Part shown: one piece after another, positions 53,301 through 64,000 of the stretch
Numbering within the stretch: the first letter of the stretch is position 1
Layout: each line of letters begins with the position of its first letter
NCBI GenBank assembly: GCA_001599755.1
Contig: BCHX01000004.1
Coordinates: 1,302,001 to 1,366,000, forward strand
Length of the DNA stretch: 64,000 nt
Reading direction: 5' to 3'
From: Gliomastix tumulicola
Lineage: Eukaryota > Ascomycota > Sordariomycetes > Hypocreales > Bionectriaceae
The notes under the pieces: generated by a model
Databases searched by the model: none
Told to the model about the DNA's origin: nothing
The model's input: the letters and a program-made list of their open reading frames with translations, nothing else
Translations under genes and position numbers: made by a program

Positions 53301-53518
53301 ATTTATAGCCCACACTCTCCAAAGCAGCTTCGCTTACCCCTTGGAACGCCTCGCGGTCCACTGACTTGTAAAGGAAGGCAAATTTCGGGACGGACATAGG
53401 GCTGTTAACATCTAAGCAAGATAGAGATTGGCTAACACACATATCCATTAAGACTTACTTCCCTCTGTAATTTGAGTACCCGGAATACAGGGCTCCCATG
53501 CCCTCAAATGATAGCTAG

Positions 53519-54615
53519 GTGTATGGAAAGCAATATTCGTTCGATACACCCCTGTACGCGAACAGCTCGAAGATTGCCGCCATTTGGCCTGAAACGCCCG
53601 ACGAAGAGCGAATAGGGACGCGAGTGGACGCGAACGGAATAAGTCGCCGGTCGAGTGCATATCTCAACGTCCAGATACCGTTCACAAACGGAAACGGCAC
53701 ATCTGGCTACCACGCTGCATGCTCGATCGATGCGCGGTGGTATCAGTCAGCCATTCAGGGTAGGGGAGCGGCGCAGAGTCTCACAGACACCGTGTGTAAT
53801 CCGTCAAGGATAGCCACTCCTCAACGCAACGGCCGCTGGCGACAAGTGAGGCTGAGATCCAACTGGTTGAGCACACTGACACCCCCCCCCCCCCCCCCGC
53901 AACTCAGGCGGGAGCCACTGGAATACGCTCTCGTCCATCTTAACAGATGCGGGGATTTCCAACAGTACCGGGCTTCTCGAGAACTGGGACCTGGTAAGCG
54001 AGTATATATCAGCAGTTGTCTCGACTGTGATGACAGACGACATGTCCCGAATAAGCTTCGAGAAGAATGGCGGCGACGGGAGTCATTATATGCCGTGGCT
54101 GGATGAGAATATCTCTAAGCCAAACTACTCTGATCATGACTTGGATCAATTGCTAGCTGGGAACTTCAAATTGCCCCCTCCCGCGGGTGTCCAGAATGGA
54201 ACCTCCCAAGGCTATGCTCTGTCCTGGAAGGTCGCTATCAGTGGACTCGGATACCGGGCCGACGGGACAACTTACTACATCGCCTCCGCCATACTTCTCA
54301 CGCATGCAGCTATTGCCTTGACCCATATTGTCTGGGTGATTAAGTCTCGACAGACGTCAACAGCGTGGAACTCTCTGAACCATCTCGTCATCTTGGCCCT
54401 CGAAGTCATCGCCCCCTAGGCCGGCTCTGGAGAACACGTCTGCAGGGGTGATGCGATACCCGACGTACCAAGAGCACATGCGCATACGGGCAGTCACAGG
54501 TCCAGCAATAGCGAGAGCCACACCAACACGGCCAGATAGAGTCGAGATGATGCTAGACGCGGATGCGTCCAGGGTTCAACGCGATAACATTGAATCAGAA
54601 ACACCTTACAAGTAG
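53519..54615 (+). pseudogene. C-terminal part of a fungal multi-pass membrane protein, with two frameshifts
   Basis: The frame starts at a GTG directly after TAG, so it is either an internal exon (acceptor GCTAG) or a broken end. Readable parts are LYANSSKIAAIWPETPD, AACSIDARW and NWLSTLT. The frame then passes through 17 consecutive C and continues one frame over as ENWDLVSEYISAVVSTV, DDMSRISFEKNGGDGSH, a membrane helix (YYIASAILLTHAAIALTHIVWV) and SLNHLVILAL. Near 54,400 a second one-base shift leads to RPALENTSAGVMRYPTY and a stop at 54613-54615. The frames together give a typical loop, transmembrane helix and 'NTSAG' tail for the family whose N-terminal part lies at 5948-7364. Either the same gene was split or these are two decayed relatives. 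It converges with the GH76 gene, 66 bp apart. Confidence 0.62.
53882..53898 (+). repeat. C17 homopolymer at a frameshift point
   Basis: Seventeen consecutive C. The reading frames that look coding before and after it differ by one base, so its length decides whether the ORF is open. Assembly error is a clear possibility. Confidence 0.9.
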
Positions 54616-54681
54616 TAACGCATAATACAAGAACGTTCACAATTTGTTTCATTGAATAACATAAAAACGACACATCAAGAG

Positions 54682-56268
54682 TCAGGCAGCAGCAGGGGGA
54701 GGCCCTGCACCGATAGTCTTGCCTTCCATGACGACAAATGCAGTGCCACCAATGATCCCGGCTAATAATAATGTCGTGAGGAAGCCAGCCCCGACCCTGT
54801 CGCCAGTAGTTACCGGACGGAGAACCTTCAGCTTGTCCTCGTCTGGCCCGCCGGCGCCGGGATCGCCCCTTGACGTGCCGCCCGTGTCGTTCGTAATAGG
54901 GCCCGTCGTGTCGGCCACGAGCGTATAGGTAAGGGCAGACAGGGCAGCCAGCTGCTCGCCCACGCCCATGTCGCCATCGAACTCCCCGTTCGTCGTCCAC
55001 TTCTGCCCGCAGGCTGTGTTGGGATGCCCTCGGAACGGGGGCAATCCCGGCGCATTCTGCGTCCCAGACCCCCGACAGACGGCGGCTGCTGCCTCGGCGG
55101 TCTTCCGGATCGTAGGGATGACGGTATCGTATAGCTCCGGGATGTAGTGGGCTACGGCAGCCAACCCTCGCAGATAGTAGGCCTTGAAGCTTCGCTCGTC
55201 GTTGTTGCAGTCGTCGATGGGCTCGCAATTCCCTTCGAAGATGACTCCGTCTTTGGTGAACTTTTCCAGGCTGTAGGTGAGTATACCCTCCACCCTGTCC
55301 CTCCAGATCTGATCTTCTGTGTAGTTCCACAGGGTGGCTGCGCCGTGGAGGAATATGCCGGCATTGTAGCTCCATTCGGCCTTGTCCATGTCGGAATTGC
55401 ACGGCTGACCCTCCTGTAGCGTGACGCCGTCGTAGACTTTGAAGTCGCTCGTTATCAGACCCGTGTCGACCTCCCAGTCCCACACCTTCTCTGCCCATTC
55501 CGCGTAGGTGTCGTTTGCGGTGTATCGCGCCAGCCGAGCTGCAATGTTGAACAGGCACCCGTTCGAAACGGAGTTCTTGTATCGGTACCCCTGGTGGATG
55601 TTGAAGACCTGCCAGCGCAGCCCGCCGTCGCAGTTCTCGGTGTCCCACCGCCGCGTGTACTCGTTGAAGACGCCCTGGACGAGCGCCACCCACTGGGGGT
55701 CGTCCTCCTCCGGGGGGTCGGGGAAGAGGTTCTCGGCCGCCGTCATGGATGCCATGGCCCAGAAGCCCTGGTCGTCGTTGCCCATGGAGCTCGTCTGGTT
55801 GCCGGGCATGTAGTCGCGGGTGTCGCCGACCTGGTGGACCATGCCCTGCATGACCATGTCGTTGTAGCTGTCGTCGCCCGTGTAGTGCCAGTAGTCGATG
55901 AGAGTCCCGAACATGGCGCCGCAGAGCCACCCTATTCCCCCCCCGGAGCCGGTCAGCAGGACCGTTCTCCATGGCCAAACGTCCATCACATCATGGGTGA
56001 CTGACAGTAGTACGGGTCTGGTAGATTGCCCGGGACGTCACCAGTGTTGTTACCGTAGTAGTACCCGACGAGTCCATAGGCGACGGTGCCCGCGGCCTCC
56101 TTGATCGAATCTACATCCAGTCAGTCTCCGGGGCTGAGGTTTCATAAGCATGTGCCTGCAGAGCGGACTTTGGTGGCTTCACGAACCGTCATCCTCTACA
56201 ACGAGGTCGATTGAGTGAACGGTTGAGGCGAGCAACCATGATGCGATCGCGGCCGAGTGAAGCAACAT
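54682..56268 (-). CDS. GH76 alpha-1,6-mannosidase-like cell-wall protein (DFG5/DCW1 type)
   Basis: Three exons, 56187-56268, 56006-56110 and 54682-55931, with introns of 76 nt (GTTCGT to TGTAG) and 74 nt (GTCAGT to AATAG), give 478 residues. The signal peptide is MLLHSAAIASWLLASTVHS. The mature part opens with SIKEAAGTVAYGLVGYY and NLPDPYYWW, typical of GH76. GNDDQGFW carries the two catalytic aspartates (115, 116). The C-terminus has a hydrophobic stretch (VGAGFLTTLLLAGIIGGTAFVV) after a Gly/Ser/Asp-rich linker, consistent with a GPI or transmembrane anchor. In fungi these enzymes act on GPI-glycan mannose to cross-link glycoproteins to the wall. The exon joins restore PYYWW, which supports the model. 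A long ORF in another frame (54494-55978) is a shadow of the GC-rich coding sequence. Confidence 0.92.
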
Positions 56269-57564
56269 GGTGCCTGTGTTTCCTGTCCTCCTCGGCCAGC
56301 AAAGAGAGAATGCACGATACCGGTAGAGATAAATTTACTCCACGGACGACGTGAGAATATGCGGACATGTGCCACTATTTCACGTCATCCACACATTTGG
56401 CGTGCCAAGTCCAGCATTGTCACATCCCCGTGTCAGATCGATACGTAACCGTATATTATCCAATAGACCCGTCAGGCACGGCTTGGCCCTGGCGGCTGCC
56501 TCCCGGCGAGTGCTGTCTCGACTATTTTGGTGGGTGATGAATCAAAACGGACAGGCAGGTGAGTGTGTACGCCAAGATCCCGCGTCGTGATGAGGCCAAG
56601 AGAATGAGTAATGGTCCTCGTACGGAGTCCGGAGGAAGTGCACAGCCACTCACTCACTCTATGGAGAACCGGGCAAATTGCACGCGGAGCATTCTCGTCC
56701 CAGCTTCATCCCATCCTTTGAATGAACAGGACCGCTCCGCCTCACTCTCACCGTATAATACGAGTTTCAAGATCAGTCTTTGAGGTCGCCGAAGTCAACG
56801 GGCTCGCCCTTTTGTTGGCGCGTTTACGGAGTACGCTGTCAGCGTCTGGGGGGGCTGTGCAAAGCATTGGCACTGCATACCAAGACCGACGCCCTGAGCA
56901 CTAACGCGACTAACGTGGCACAGTGACAATGGATTGACGGGCAATAAATTGCTCAGACCCACTGGCTGCGTATTCGACTTTTCCCTGCGATCGACCAACG
57001 GGAATCGAGGGGGTACAGTACCATTCTGGCAGGCAAGTCCCATCACACAGCCAGGCGCGGATCGAAGCAAGAGAGGTATGAACTATGAAGACAAGCCACC
57101 CAGTGTTCTTCCCATCCGTTGAAATAACCTTGAATTTTTGCTTGCGGGGTTGAATGGCGGCGGTCCGTTGAAACGTGCACTAGTCGGGGAGATTCTCCGG
57201 CCGCCGGTCTGGAAACAAAAGTCTCGTATTGGGACTGAATAACCCCCATCTATTATTAATACAGCGCTTGTCCATATTTAGATATATTGACGAGCGAGGA
57301 TGACGGACTCTCTCCAAGTAAAATGAATGGTATAATACTTCTTTATATCTGATAAACCAGTAGTGATACACTTCAGTTCCTCGGCTTCCTCAAAGCTTTA
57401 GAATTAATTTTCGTCATCTTTTTTCTCTCCTTGTTTACACTTCGGTTATGGCCGGCTTCCCACACCCTCTAATTCCAAGTGAACAGTGCCATAGCCAATT
57501 GCCATACTGGCTGCGAAAAATACACGTGTCTGTCAGGACAGCTTCCTCGATCGACTCCTCACCT
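56269..57564. other. Intergenic region upstream of the GH76 gene
   Basis: About 1.3 kb with ordinary composition. ORFs of 60-90 codons occur on both strands without motifs. It contains the GH76 promoter and the end of the kelch gene's transcript, but no defined site stands out. Confidence 0.45.
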
Positions 57565-59636
57565 TTAGGCCCCCGGGCCTCTCGTCACTTCCATCTCAAA
57601 TGGAGGCCTTGCGACGTCAGGCCCGGGTAACTCCGACGGTGAGGCGACTCTCGGAGCCTCAGACGTCACATAGGAGTAAGGCGTGGACTCTTCTCGACCC
57701 GGCTGTGACATCTCAGGAGGGTGCTGGCCAGCAGTCTTGCCAGGGTCTGCTGCGTCGAACGGAACCGATTGGCTCTGCTTCCGTTTCCTCCGGAGTAGAT
57801 ACCACGCGATACCGCCGCAGGCGGCAAGACCAGCCACCCCCCCGACGGTCCCTCCAACAATGGCCCCTATAGGGGTTGAAGATCCCGTATCTTTCTTGTC
57901 GTCATGACTACCCCCATTATTGTCATCACGAGACCCCTGGGACGACGTGAAGAGCGCCTCGATCTTGTCCGAGTTCCAGGACACGTTGGCCAGGTTCCTG
58001 CCAGATAACAGTTGGCGTCAGTGAACAGTGCTTTTTCTTCCTTCCGGCGCGCGGCCAACTTACCCTTCATCGTACCAGCTACTGATGCGCTCATGCGTGG
58101 TGTAGCTCTCAGCCTCGGCCTTGTACTCTGTTGTCCATTCCAGCGCATTCATGTTGAATATGCCCAGCCCGCCTCGAAGAGCATCCGGGTATGACCATTT
58201 CTCTTGCCCGTCTTCAAGCCTGTCAATACCTCCGAAGCTAAGCAGGCTTGACCTGACGGCAACACAGGTGTGCAGTGCTCTCTGCATGGCGCTCTCGTCG
58301 GCTCTCGCTCTCGTCCAATGAAACCCCGGAATGCTCAAGACCCAGACATCGCCGTAGTCCTTTACTCCAGAGCTGTTGAGGCCTCCGAATACAAATCTAA
58401 TATGTATGGTGCGCTTCGAGTTAGAATATCTCCTTATAGCTTTTCGCAACGCAGTGACAGTAGAATAGAAATAGAATGCACCAAACCATGCCTAGAATCA
58501 TTTGAACAGCCAGGAATAACACTCACATTTCGAAACTGCTCCCCTCGCCCTCGCCCCTGGCCCCAACTGCGCAGTGTGAGCGACGGCGTTCCGGACTTGA
58601 GTTGCTACTCCCATACCCGGAGGTTTGCTGGTTGTGCCACTCTCCTGCGCCGATGTCGTAGAACCACACGTTCTCCCACGACGCATATTGACTGTCGGGT
58701 GTTCCGCGGCCCGTGATCCCGCCGAGGATGAAGATCAGTCCCGCCGAGCCAAACCCACCGACGTACGTCGCCGTGGCTCCAAACAGCGTTCCCTGCCTCT
58801 CTGAATACGCAGCGTCGGTCTCGCGGGACCACGCCTGGTTCGTGAAGTTGAACTTATAGAACCCTCTGAGATTTGTTCCGCCCAGGTCCGTCCAGTCGTG
58901 TCCGCCGAATATGAATGCCGCGTCCGGCGTGCTGACGGACGCCGCGTTCGCAACGCCCATGTAGTCCTTGAAGACGTCCTGATCCCCCAGTCTCTGGATA
59001 CCCCAGGTGCCACCGCCTCGGCCGTCCGCCTCGAACTCCCATACATCATCCCCGGCAGAAGCGTCTCCGTTCGAAGGCTGCCCTCCCCACTTGTACATGA
59101 ACCGGGACTCGGGGTCGGAGAAGTATGATTCCAGAGAGCGGAGAGGCTTTCGATCGAGCGGTGTCTGCTTGGGGTTCACGTCGTTGGTGGACCACGACGT
59201 CCTAAGGTCGAGCGAAAGGGTTCGGTTGACGGGGTCTAAGTATATCGTCAGCAGCAGTCATTCCAACAAAAAGAGCAAATAAGGGCGAGGGATAAAAAAT
59301 AGACGAATAGGGCGTAGACGCACATCTGGTCCCTGGGTCGGTGCCTTCCATAGCCCGTGAAGAGAATATGCCACCGTCTAGATAGACATAATCACCGAGC
59401 ACCACGGCTGCTCGTGATGCCAGCAAATATAGACATTCGTTAGCTAGAACTGAAGATATACACCATCTCAAGAGGTGAAGGTCTTGCATGGAGAATGGAT
59501 CATAGATGTATGTACCTTGCCATTTTGCTGCCCTACGAACGTCATCTGCCTCGGCAGGAAACGCATTTTGAGCCCGTCCGGTGGTGGTACAGAGCCATAT
59601 CAAGAGAAGAAATGTCCACGAATAGCGGGAATCCAT
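57565..59636 (-). CDS. Kelch-repeat, single-pass surface membrane protein
   Basis: Five exons (59516-59636, 59324-59443, 58527-59235, 58064-58396, 57565-57997) with introns of 72, 88, 130 and 66 nt encode 571 residues. All joins keep the frame. A signal peptide (MDSRYSWTFLLLIWLCTTTGRA) starts the protein. Kelch blades are seen at VVLGDYVYLDGG, FMYKWGG, AAFIFGGHDW, LIFILGG, FVFGGLN and LLSFGG, suggesting a beta-propeller outside the cell. A membrane helix (about 469-496, TPIGAIVGGTVGGVAGLAAC) is followed by RRKRKQ and a Pro/Ser-rich cytoplasmic tail. Propellers of this type bind proteins or glycans, and the ligand here is unknown. Such kelch and membrane-anchor proteins are common in Pezizomycotina and mostly uncharacterised. 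I chose the ATG at 59636 because the signal peptide begins there, although another in-frame ATG lies 15 bases upstream. Confidence 0.88.
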
Positions 59637-61032
59637 GGCTACTGGTATCAAGCCTCTGCGCTTGGATAGCCTGGGCCGGATTGTCGGGGAGAAGATGGAT
59701 CGTCACGTGGTGTTCACAAACCAAAAACCATATCAGGTAAAGACGACATGGAAAAGTGAGAAGGAAGAGAAATGGAGAGAACAAAGGATGGGAGGGGGGA
59801 ATTGTCGCAATAGGCGAGAATTTCGCGCCGCAAAATACGCCAGCCGCCCCCAAACGGGTCGGACTTGTCCGAGCCTCGTGAAACTGTGTACACAGTGGTT
59901 CGCATGGATCACATCAACAGAAGTGAGACTGTCCTACGCCGTATTACTGGGCCTGGTGCACAAGTTGCACTCCCACAAAGCGTCGAAACTCCACTCAGGC
60001 AATTTGGGGGCCGTGGAAGACGCGCCTCGTGCATACCGCATTGGACGCCGCGAGGTCTTATCTTCGGCTAAGACAGGCTGTTCGGTAATCTGTTGGCTAC
60101 TCACATCTTGACTAACGGCATGTCGGCACGCACAAAACGGTTGCGGATTAGGCCAACACATCTCCACACGCTCTATAATAGGTACCTGACCCGGTGTCAC
60201 TTGGCTTGCATGTTGATCTTGCACGGAATTATCTTATAGTAAAGACGTACATGGATGTGAAAGACACTCTAACTGGCAGTCTCTGACCTACAAGATGCAT
60301 TTAATTATGAAGAACATGGGGATTCTGTAGATGGTAGGAGATGGGAACCGGCCTACTTGACTCATCTTCTATAAATTGGCTCCTCTAGACAATCTCTGGA
60401 TCCTACAACCTACAAAATACTGACTTGCATCTCGAGTCCAATTTATCTGATAGTTGAAAATAAATGCCAGGCTCAAAGACTGGCGATACATAGTCGCGCT
60501 GAAAGCTAAGCCCGTTGTTCATACATTGATATTGAGTATCCGTGCTTGTTTCTCAATGTGCTTCATTAATATTAGAGAGAAAATGCTCTTATTTTAACCT
60601 CTGTAGAAATTTAGCCACGGCTTGATTCGCCGTCTCATATATATCTATGATCCATTCAGATACACGAAAACCCATTACTTGAAGTTCATGGAGTTCGAAT
60701 TTGAGCCTATATGAAGCGATGCCACCCCCTTATCGCAATACGACGTTGTATCACGTCTTCGGTGTGCTGTGGGTATGGGAGGGGGAAATCAAGTGACTGT
60801 CAAAGAGCTCGGTTGCAATTACCTCCTGCATTTGGGAGGAGACATAGGGCCATATGCTGATCGGGTAGGTCTGCCACGATAAATCTAGCACGTTTCCGGA
60901 AGGTACGCCCATTTCACCGTCACAACGTCACGCAATGCTTGGCGATAGGGTAGCATCAGCGACGGAAATGCCACTCCAAAGAGGGGCAATGCCCTGGACT
61001 AACTCATCCTTTCGCAGGGGGGATGGGCGGTG
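59637..61032. other. Divergent intergenic region
   Basis: About 1.4 kb between the kelch gene (minus) and the M64 gene (plus). A 158-codon ORF at 59635-60111 crosses the kelch start and shows no motifs, so I regard it as chance. 60,230-60,760 is somewhat AT-rich without RIP-like loss of CpA. Confidence 0.45.
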
Positions 61033-61040
61033 TATATAAG
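61033..61040 (+). promoter_or_regulatory. TATA box of the M64 peptidase gene
   Basis: TATATAAG, 88 bp upstream of the ATG at 61121. Confidence 0.55.
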
Positions 61041-61120
61041 AGACTACAGTCAGTCTTGCATTTTCCGGGGGGAGAACTGCGGTTGATTAGTCGTCTTCTT
61101 TCCACGTGACGACCGCGATC

Positions 61121-63029
61121 ATGAAGCAATTCAGCAACTTCGTCACCCTGGTCTCGAGTGCCAGTGTCGCTCTTGGCCAGTTCTGTGAGCACGAGTGGGA
61201 AGGAGACTTTGCTGATTATGACATTGATGGCGTCCCCCATCTCATGGCGGCTGCGAAGGCCGCTCCGCCTCCTCTCGATATTCAGCCACTCATTGTGACC
61301 GGACCGTCGAGCAACCGCGTCGACCTCATTTTCTTTGGAGATGGATGTACGTTGTATGCCCTCGAGTGATTGACACTCTGCCCTGGAGTTGAACCCGTCT
61401 GATCACGTCTTCGCAGACACCGAAGCCGAGAAGGACAAGTTCTTTGCTGATGCGCTGGCCCTCGCCACCGACCTCACGGACGGCCAAACGTTCGCCGATG
61501 TTCTGCCTCTGCTGAACTTCTGGGCTGGCTTCTCACCCAGTACGGAGGTACGTCGCCACTTCTGCGAGATCCTCCTGGCATTGTGTGCCTTACCAGACTG
61601 ACTCGTTGGTAGAGTGGCATTGGCGTTGGCGGAAACCCCTTAGAGTAAGTTTGGCGCAATCTGTTGGTGTGACGCAGGCACGGGCTAATATTTAATGTGA
61701 TAGCACCGTCTACGGCCTCTATCGCGACGGAACAGAGCTACGAGGCGTCTACTATGCTAAGCCGGACGTGGCGCGTGCCGCTTGCCAGTCGACCGACGCC
61801 TGCGACTATCCCATCCTGCTCGGAAACGACCCGTATTACGGAGGACTGGGCGGTGCATTCACGTAAGACGCACCATCGACCAGTCATGGGTCAATGATGT
61901 ATAATGCTAACCCGATGGCTCCAGGGTCGTGACCGCGTCTCCTGCCAATGGCGCGGCAGTCCTCCGTCACGAGCTGGGCCACTCCATCATCGGCGTGGGC
62001 GAGGAGTACGACGGCGGATCTGTCTACCGCGGCGTCAACGCAGCCCGGACTCCCGCCTCGGTGCCGTGGACGCAGTGGTACACGAACCCGTCCAGCGAGC
62101 CCAAGGTCCAGCGCTCCAACATGCCCATCCAGGCCTACCCGTGGACCTTGCTGAACACGACGCGGAGCTGGAGCCGGGCCTTCACGTCGGCTGGCACGTA
62201 CGACAACCACTACCTCCAGTTCAGCGTCAGCGGCATGACGGCCAGCAGCGATCTGCGCGTCGAGATTGACGGGAACGACATCGGTTGGGAGATCCAGCCG
62301 GATATCGGGCTTGATAGGTGGATTTACTCCTTCAAATTCGACGATGCCCTCGCGCCGGGAGGTCACACTCTGTCGTTCACGCTGCTTAATGACGAGATCC
62401 AGGGTAGTGCTCAGCTCTGCAACCTGCAGATCCTGGAGTACGGTGCTGCAGATGAGTAAGTCTTTTGATACTATCCTAACGATATGGTGACCAGCTGACA
62501 TATTTGAAGGTTTACGTTCGAGCCAGAGTATCACGGAATCTATCCCACGTAGGCCACGCCACGAAATAGACAGCTAAATGATGGGCCTGATTAACTTACC
62601 AATCACAGGTACTCCGCGTCGAACGCAACGACCTACCGCCCGACGAACGACCACTGCCTCATGCGCACCATGTACTCCGTGGACTTTTGCGACGCCTGCA
62701 TCGAAGGTCTGTGGTGGTCCCTGCTGCGCCCTCTGTCTCTGATCGACAATGTCACCCAGGCTGCTCAGCCTGACGGCGCCACGAACGCCACCATCGAGCT
62801 CCTCCCTCTGGCGCAGTTCAGGGAGATCCCCAGAGGGAACGAGGCTTACACCATCCTCTGGTACGACGCTGATGGGGAGACGGTCCTCGACCAGTGGACC
62901 AACCAGACGAGCGCTCTCATCGACGAGGGGGCTACGACCTTTGAGGTCGAGGTCAGGTTCTGGACGGAGCAGGTGAGGGTCGATAATGATGGGCTTTTGA
63001 CACTCAGGAAGACGTATGATATCGAGTGA
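61121..63029 (+). CDS. Secreted M64 (IgA-peptidase family) zinc metallopeptidase
   Basis: Seven exons: 61121-61346, 61417-61547, 61613-61644, 61704-61862, 61925-62455, 62510-62548 and 62609-63029. Introns are 54-70 nt with GTACGT, GTAAGT, GTAAGA and GTAGGC donors, and all are in frame. The product has 512 residues. MKQFSNFVTLVSSASVALGQ is a signal peptide. VDLIFFGDGYTEAEKDKFFADA is split by an intron and marks the start of the M64 domain. NFWAGFSPSTESGIGVGG follows. RHELGHSIIGVGEEYDGG carries the HExxH zinc site (198-202) and the downstream acidic ligand (about 209-210), as in the M64 pattern. Despite the family name, fungal members are secreted peptidases of unknown substrate, and IgA cleavage should not be assumed. 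I start at 61121 because the in-frame GTG at 61106 would precede the signal peptide. The C-terminal half has FDDALAPGGHTLSF and looks like a beta-sandwich. Confidence 0.92.
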
Positions 63030-63146
63030 CTGTTTAGTACGACGGGAAACAGGCCTTGTCTGCTTGTTCAGGACTCCATATAGTTAGTGCTTCTCTCATT
63101 CTCGACATTCCCTGGCTAGACTAAAGCAGGTTTCAAACTTCCAACA
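63030..63146. other. Short convergent intergenic spacer
   Basis: 117 bp between the stop codons of two convergent genes. No stem-loop of note. Confidence 0.5.
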
Positions 63147-64000
63147 TTACTGTCCTTTCCAGGCTGTGTCCAACATCTCCTTGACGGTAGTGACCTTGAT
63201 GCTGGGGAACTTTCTGTTTAGCGCCTTGTCTTCTGGAAGGTCAAAGACACCCTCAGCCACCCAGAAGCCAAAGACTGAGAAGAGCTTCTGGACCCATTCC
63301 TTGGGGAAGTAGGGATAGGCCTCTACTTGGCCAGGCAGCTCGGTGATCTCTCCGGCTCGAAGTTTGTCGACGCTATCGTACGTGACGGTGAATTTACCAC
63401 CTGGGGTAGATATCGTTAGTTCCCCCATATTTAAACATCATTCGGCCTGGCAACTGGAAGAATTGTGTGCGACTTACCTCGAGCCTTCTCAGCGAGCTTC
63501 ACAAAGTCATTCCACGCCATCTTATCGCCGATGACAAAGGTGTTGGGATCCCACGTGGGCAGATCCAATGCCGCGACCACAAACTTGGCCACATCCTTGG
63601 TATACGTGAAGGTCATCGGCTGCGTACCATCACCGGGGATGGCGGCGTGCTTGTTGGCCATGTCGACAATGAAGGTTGTCTGCGTGATGTAGGTCTCGAC
63701 ATGGGGCATGCCGTAGTACTCCATGAACCAGCCCACGTTGAAGGCCGTCCATTCCAGACTCGTCTCGGCCAGCGCTTCGTGGGCCTCAATGTGTTGGAAG
63801 CCGTGGGGGAGGAGTTCATAGTACCTGCATCATCCTCTGGTTAAGACACAACGGCGTACTCGTTTCAATAGCACAAAGATGCACTTACTTGTGCTCCGGA
63901 CGGACCGCCCAGTTGCTGGCAATGAATCGCTTGGTGGGAGCGCTCTTGTCAGCCGCCTTGATGAGGTTCGTCTGTGCCTTCCCGACGCCGATGAAGTGCA
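63147..64000 (-). CDS. NmrA-like NAD(P)-binding protein, C-terminal part (cut by window edge)
   Basis: Visible exons are 63889-64000 (continuing beyond the window), 63478-63824 and 63147-63400, with introns of 64 nt (GTAAGT to TGCAG) and 77 nt (GTAAGT to CCCAG). The joins read KYYELLPHGFQHIEAHEAL and KARGGKFTVTYDSVDKL. Upstream sequence contains TNLIKAADKSAPTKRFIASN, then SLEWTAFNVGWFMEYYG, MTFTYTKDVAKFVVAALDL and FVIGDKMAWNDFVKLAEKA. This is the layout of NmrA/isoflavone-reductase-like short-chain dehydrogenase relatives. The glycine-rich nucleotide-binding motif would be outside the window. NmrA-like proteins are either redox-sensing regulators or NADPH-dependent reductases, and which applies cannot be told here. 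Confidence 0.82.

Noticed and set aside
7549..53323. Shared CACTCTCCA word near both edges of the inserted region (about 7552 and 53312)
   Set aside because: Nine bases only, not at a demonstrable boundary. It is too weak to call a target-site duplication.
54494..55978. 494-codon ORF on minus overlapping the GH76 gene
   Set aside because: It is a different frame of the same GC-rich coding exon, rich in Arg/Gly/His, without domains. The GH76 frame has motifs and splice support.
59635..60111. 158-codon ORF on plus
   Set aside because: It overlaps the kelch start antisense and has no motif, signal or plausible promoter.

Overview
The window comes from a filamentous ascomycete (Pezizomycotina). 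Genes carry short GT-AG introns of 54-130 nt, many with a GTAAGT-type donor and a CTAAC- or CTGAC-like branch site. Encoded families are typical of moulds: a HET-domain protein, a GH76 cell-wall mannosidase, a kelch surface protein, an M64 peptidase and an NmrA-like protein. The middle 43 kb is AT-rich and almost free of CpA, TpG and CpG, which is the mark of very strong repeat-induced point mutation (RIP).

Left gene block (1-9,952). It holds the N-terminus of an amidase (1-176, minus), a purine-rich minisatellite (about 213-700), a secreted M14 carboxypeptidase (1,076-2,732, minus, two exons), an APH-type kinase-fold protein (4,735-5,515, plus, two exons), the N-terminal part of a multi-pass membrane protein with a frameshift (5,948-7,364, plus), and an intact HET-domain protein (8,276-9,952, plus). 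The HET gene ends 149 bp before the first transposon.

RIP-mutated block (10,102 to about 53,300). I could delimit four Ty3/gypsy LTR retrotransposons from LTR pairs and exact 5-bp target-site duplications. E1 is 10,102-17,985 (TSD CCCAG). E2 is 18,506-29,862 (TSD CTAAG) and carries a roughly 3.1-kb foreign insert. E4 is 35,376-50,701 (TSD AATTA). E3 is 41,340-48,784 (TSD GTAAG) and sits inside the integrase region of E4 in the opposite orientation. E4 itself sits in an older, unclassified AT-rich sequence bracketed by a 56-bp direct repeat with a G/C hairpin (29,984 and 52,396). All open reading is destroyed, and key residues (CCHC knuckle, protease Asp, RT Asp-Asp) are recognisable but replaced exactly as RIP predicts.

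Right gene block (53,519-64,000). It starts with the C-terminal part of a membrane protein of the same kind as the left fragment, with frameshifts at a C17 run and near 54,400. It continues with a GH76 DFG5/DCW1-type mannosidase (54,682-56,268, minus, three exons), a kelch single-pass surface protein (57,565-59,636, minus, five exons), a secreted M64 metallopeptidase (61,121-63,029, plus, seven exons) and a partial NmrA-like protein (63,147-64,000, minus).

The intact genes do not form an evident biosynthetic cluster. Four of them encode secreted or surface proteins. The most striking features are the nested RIPped retrotransposons and the apparent splitting of one membrane-protein gene into halves 46 kb apart, with the HET gene and the whole transposon block between them.
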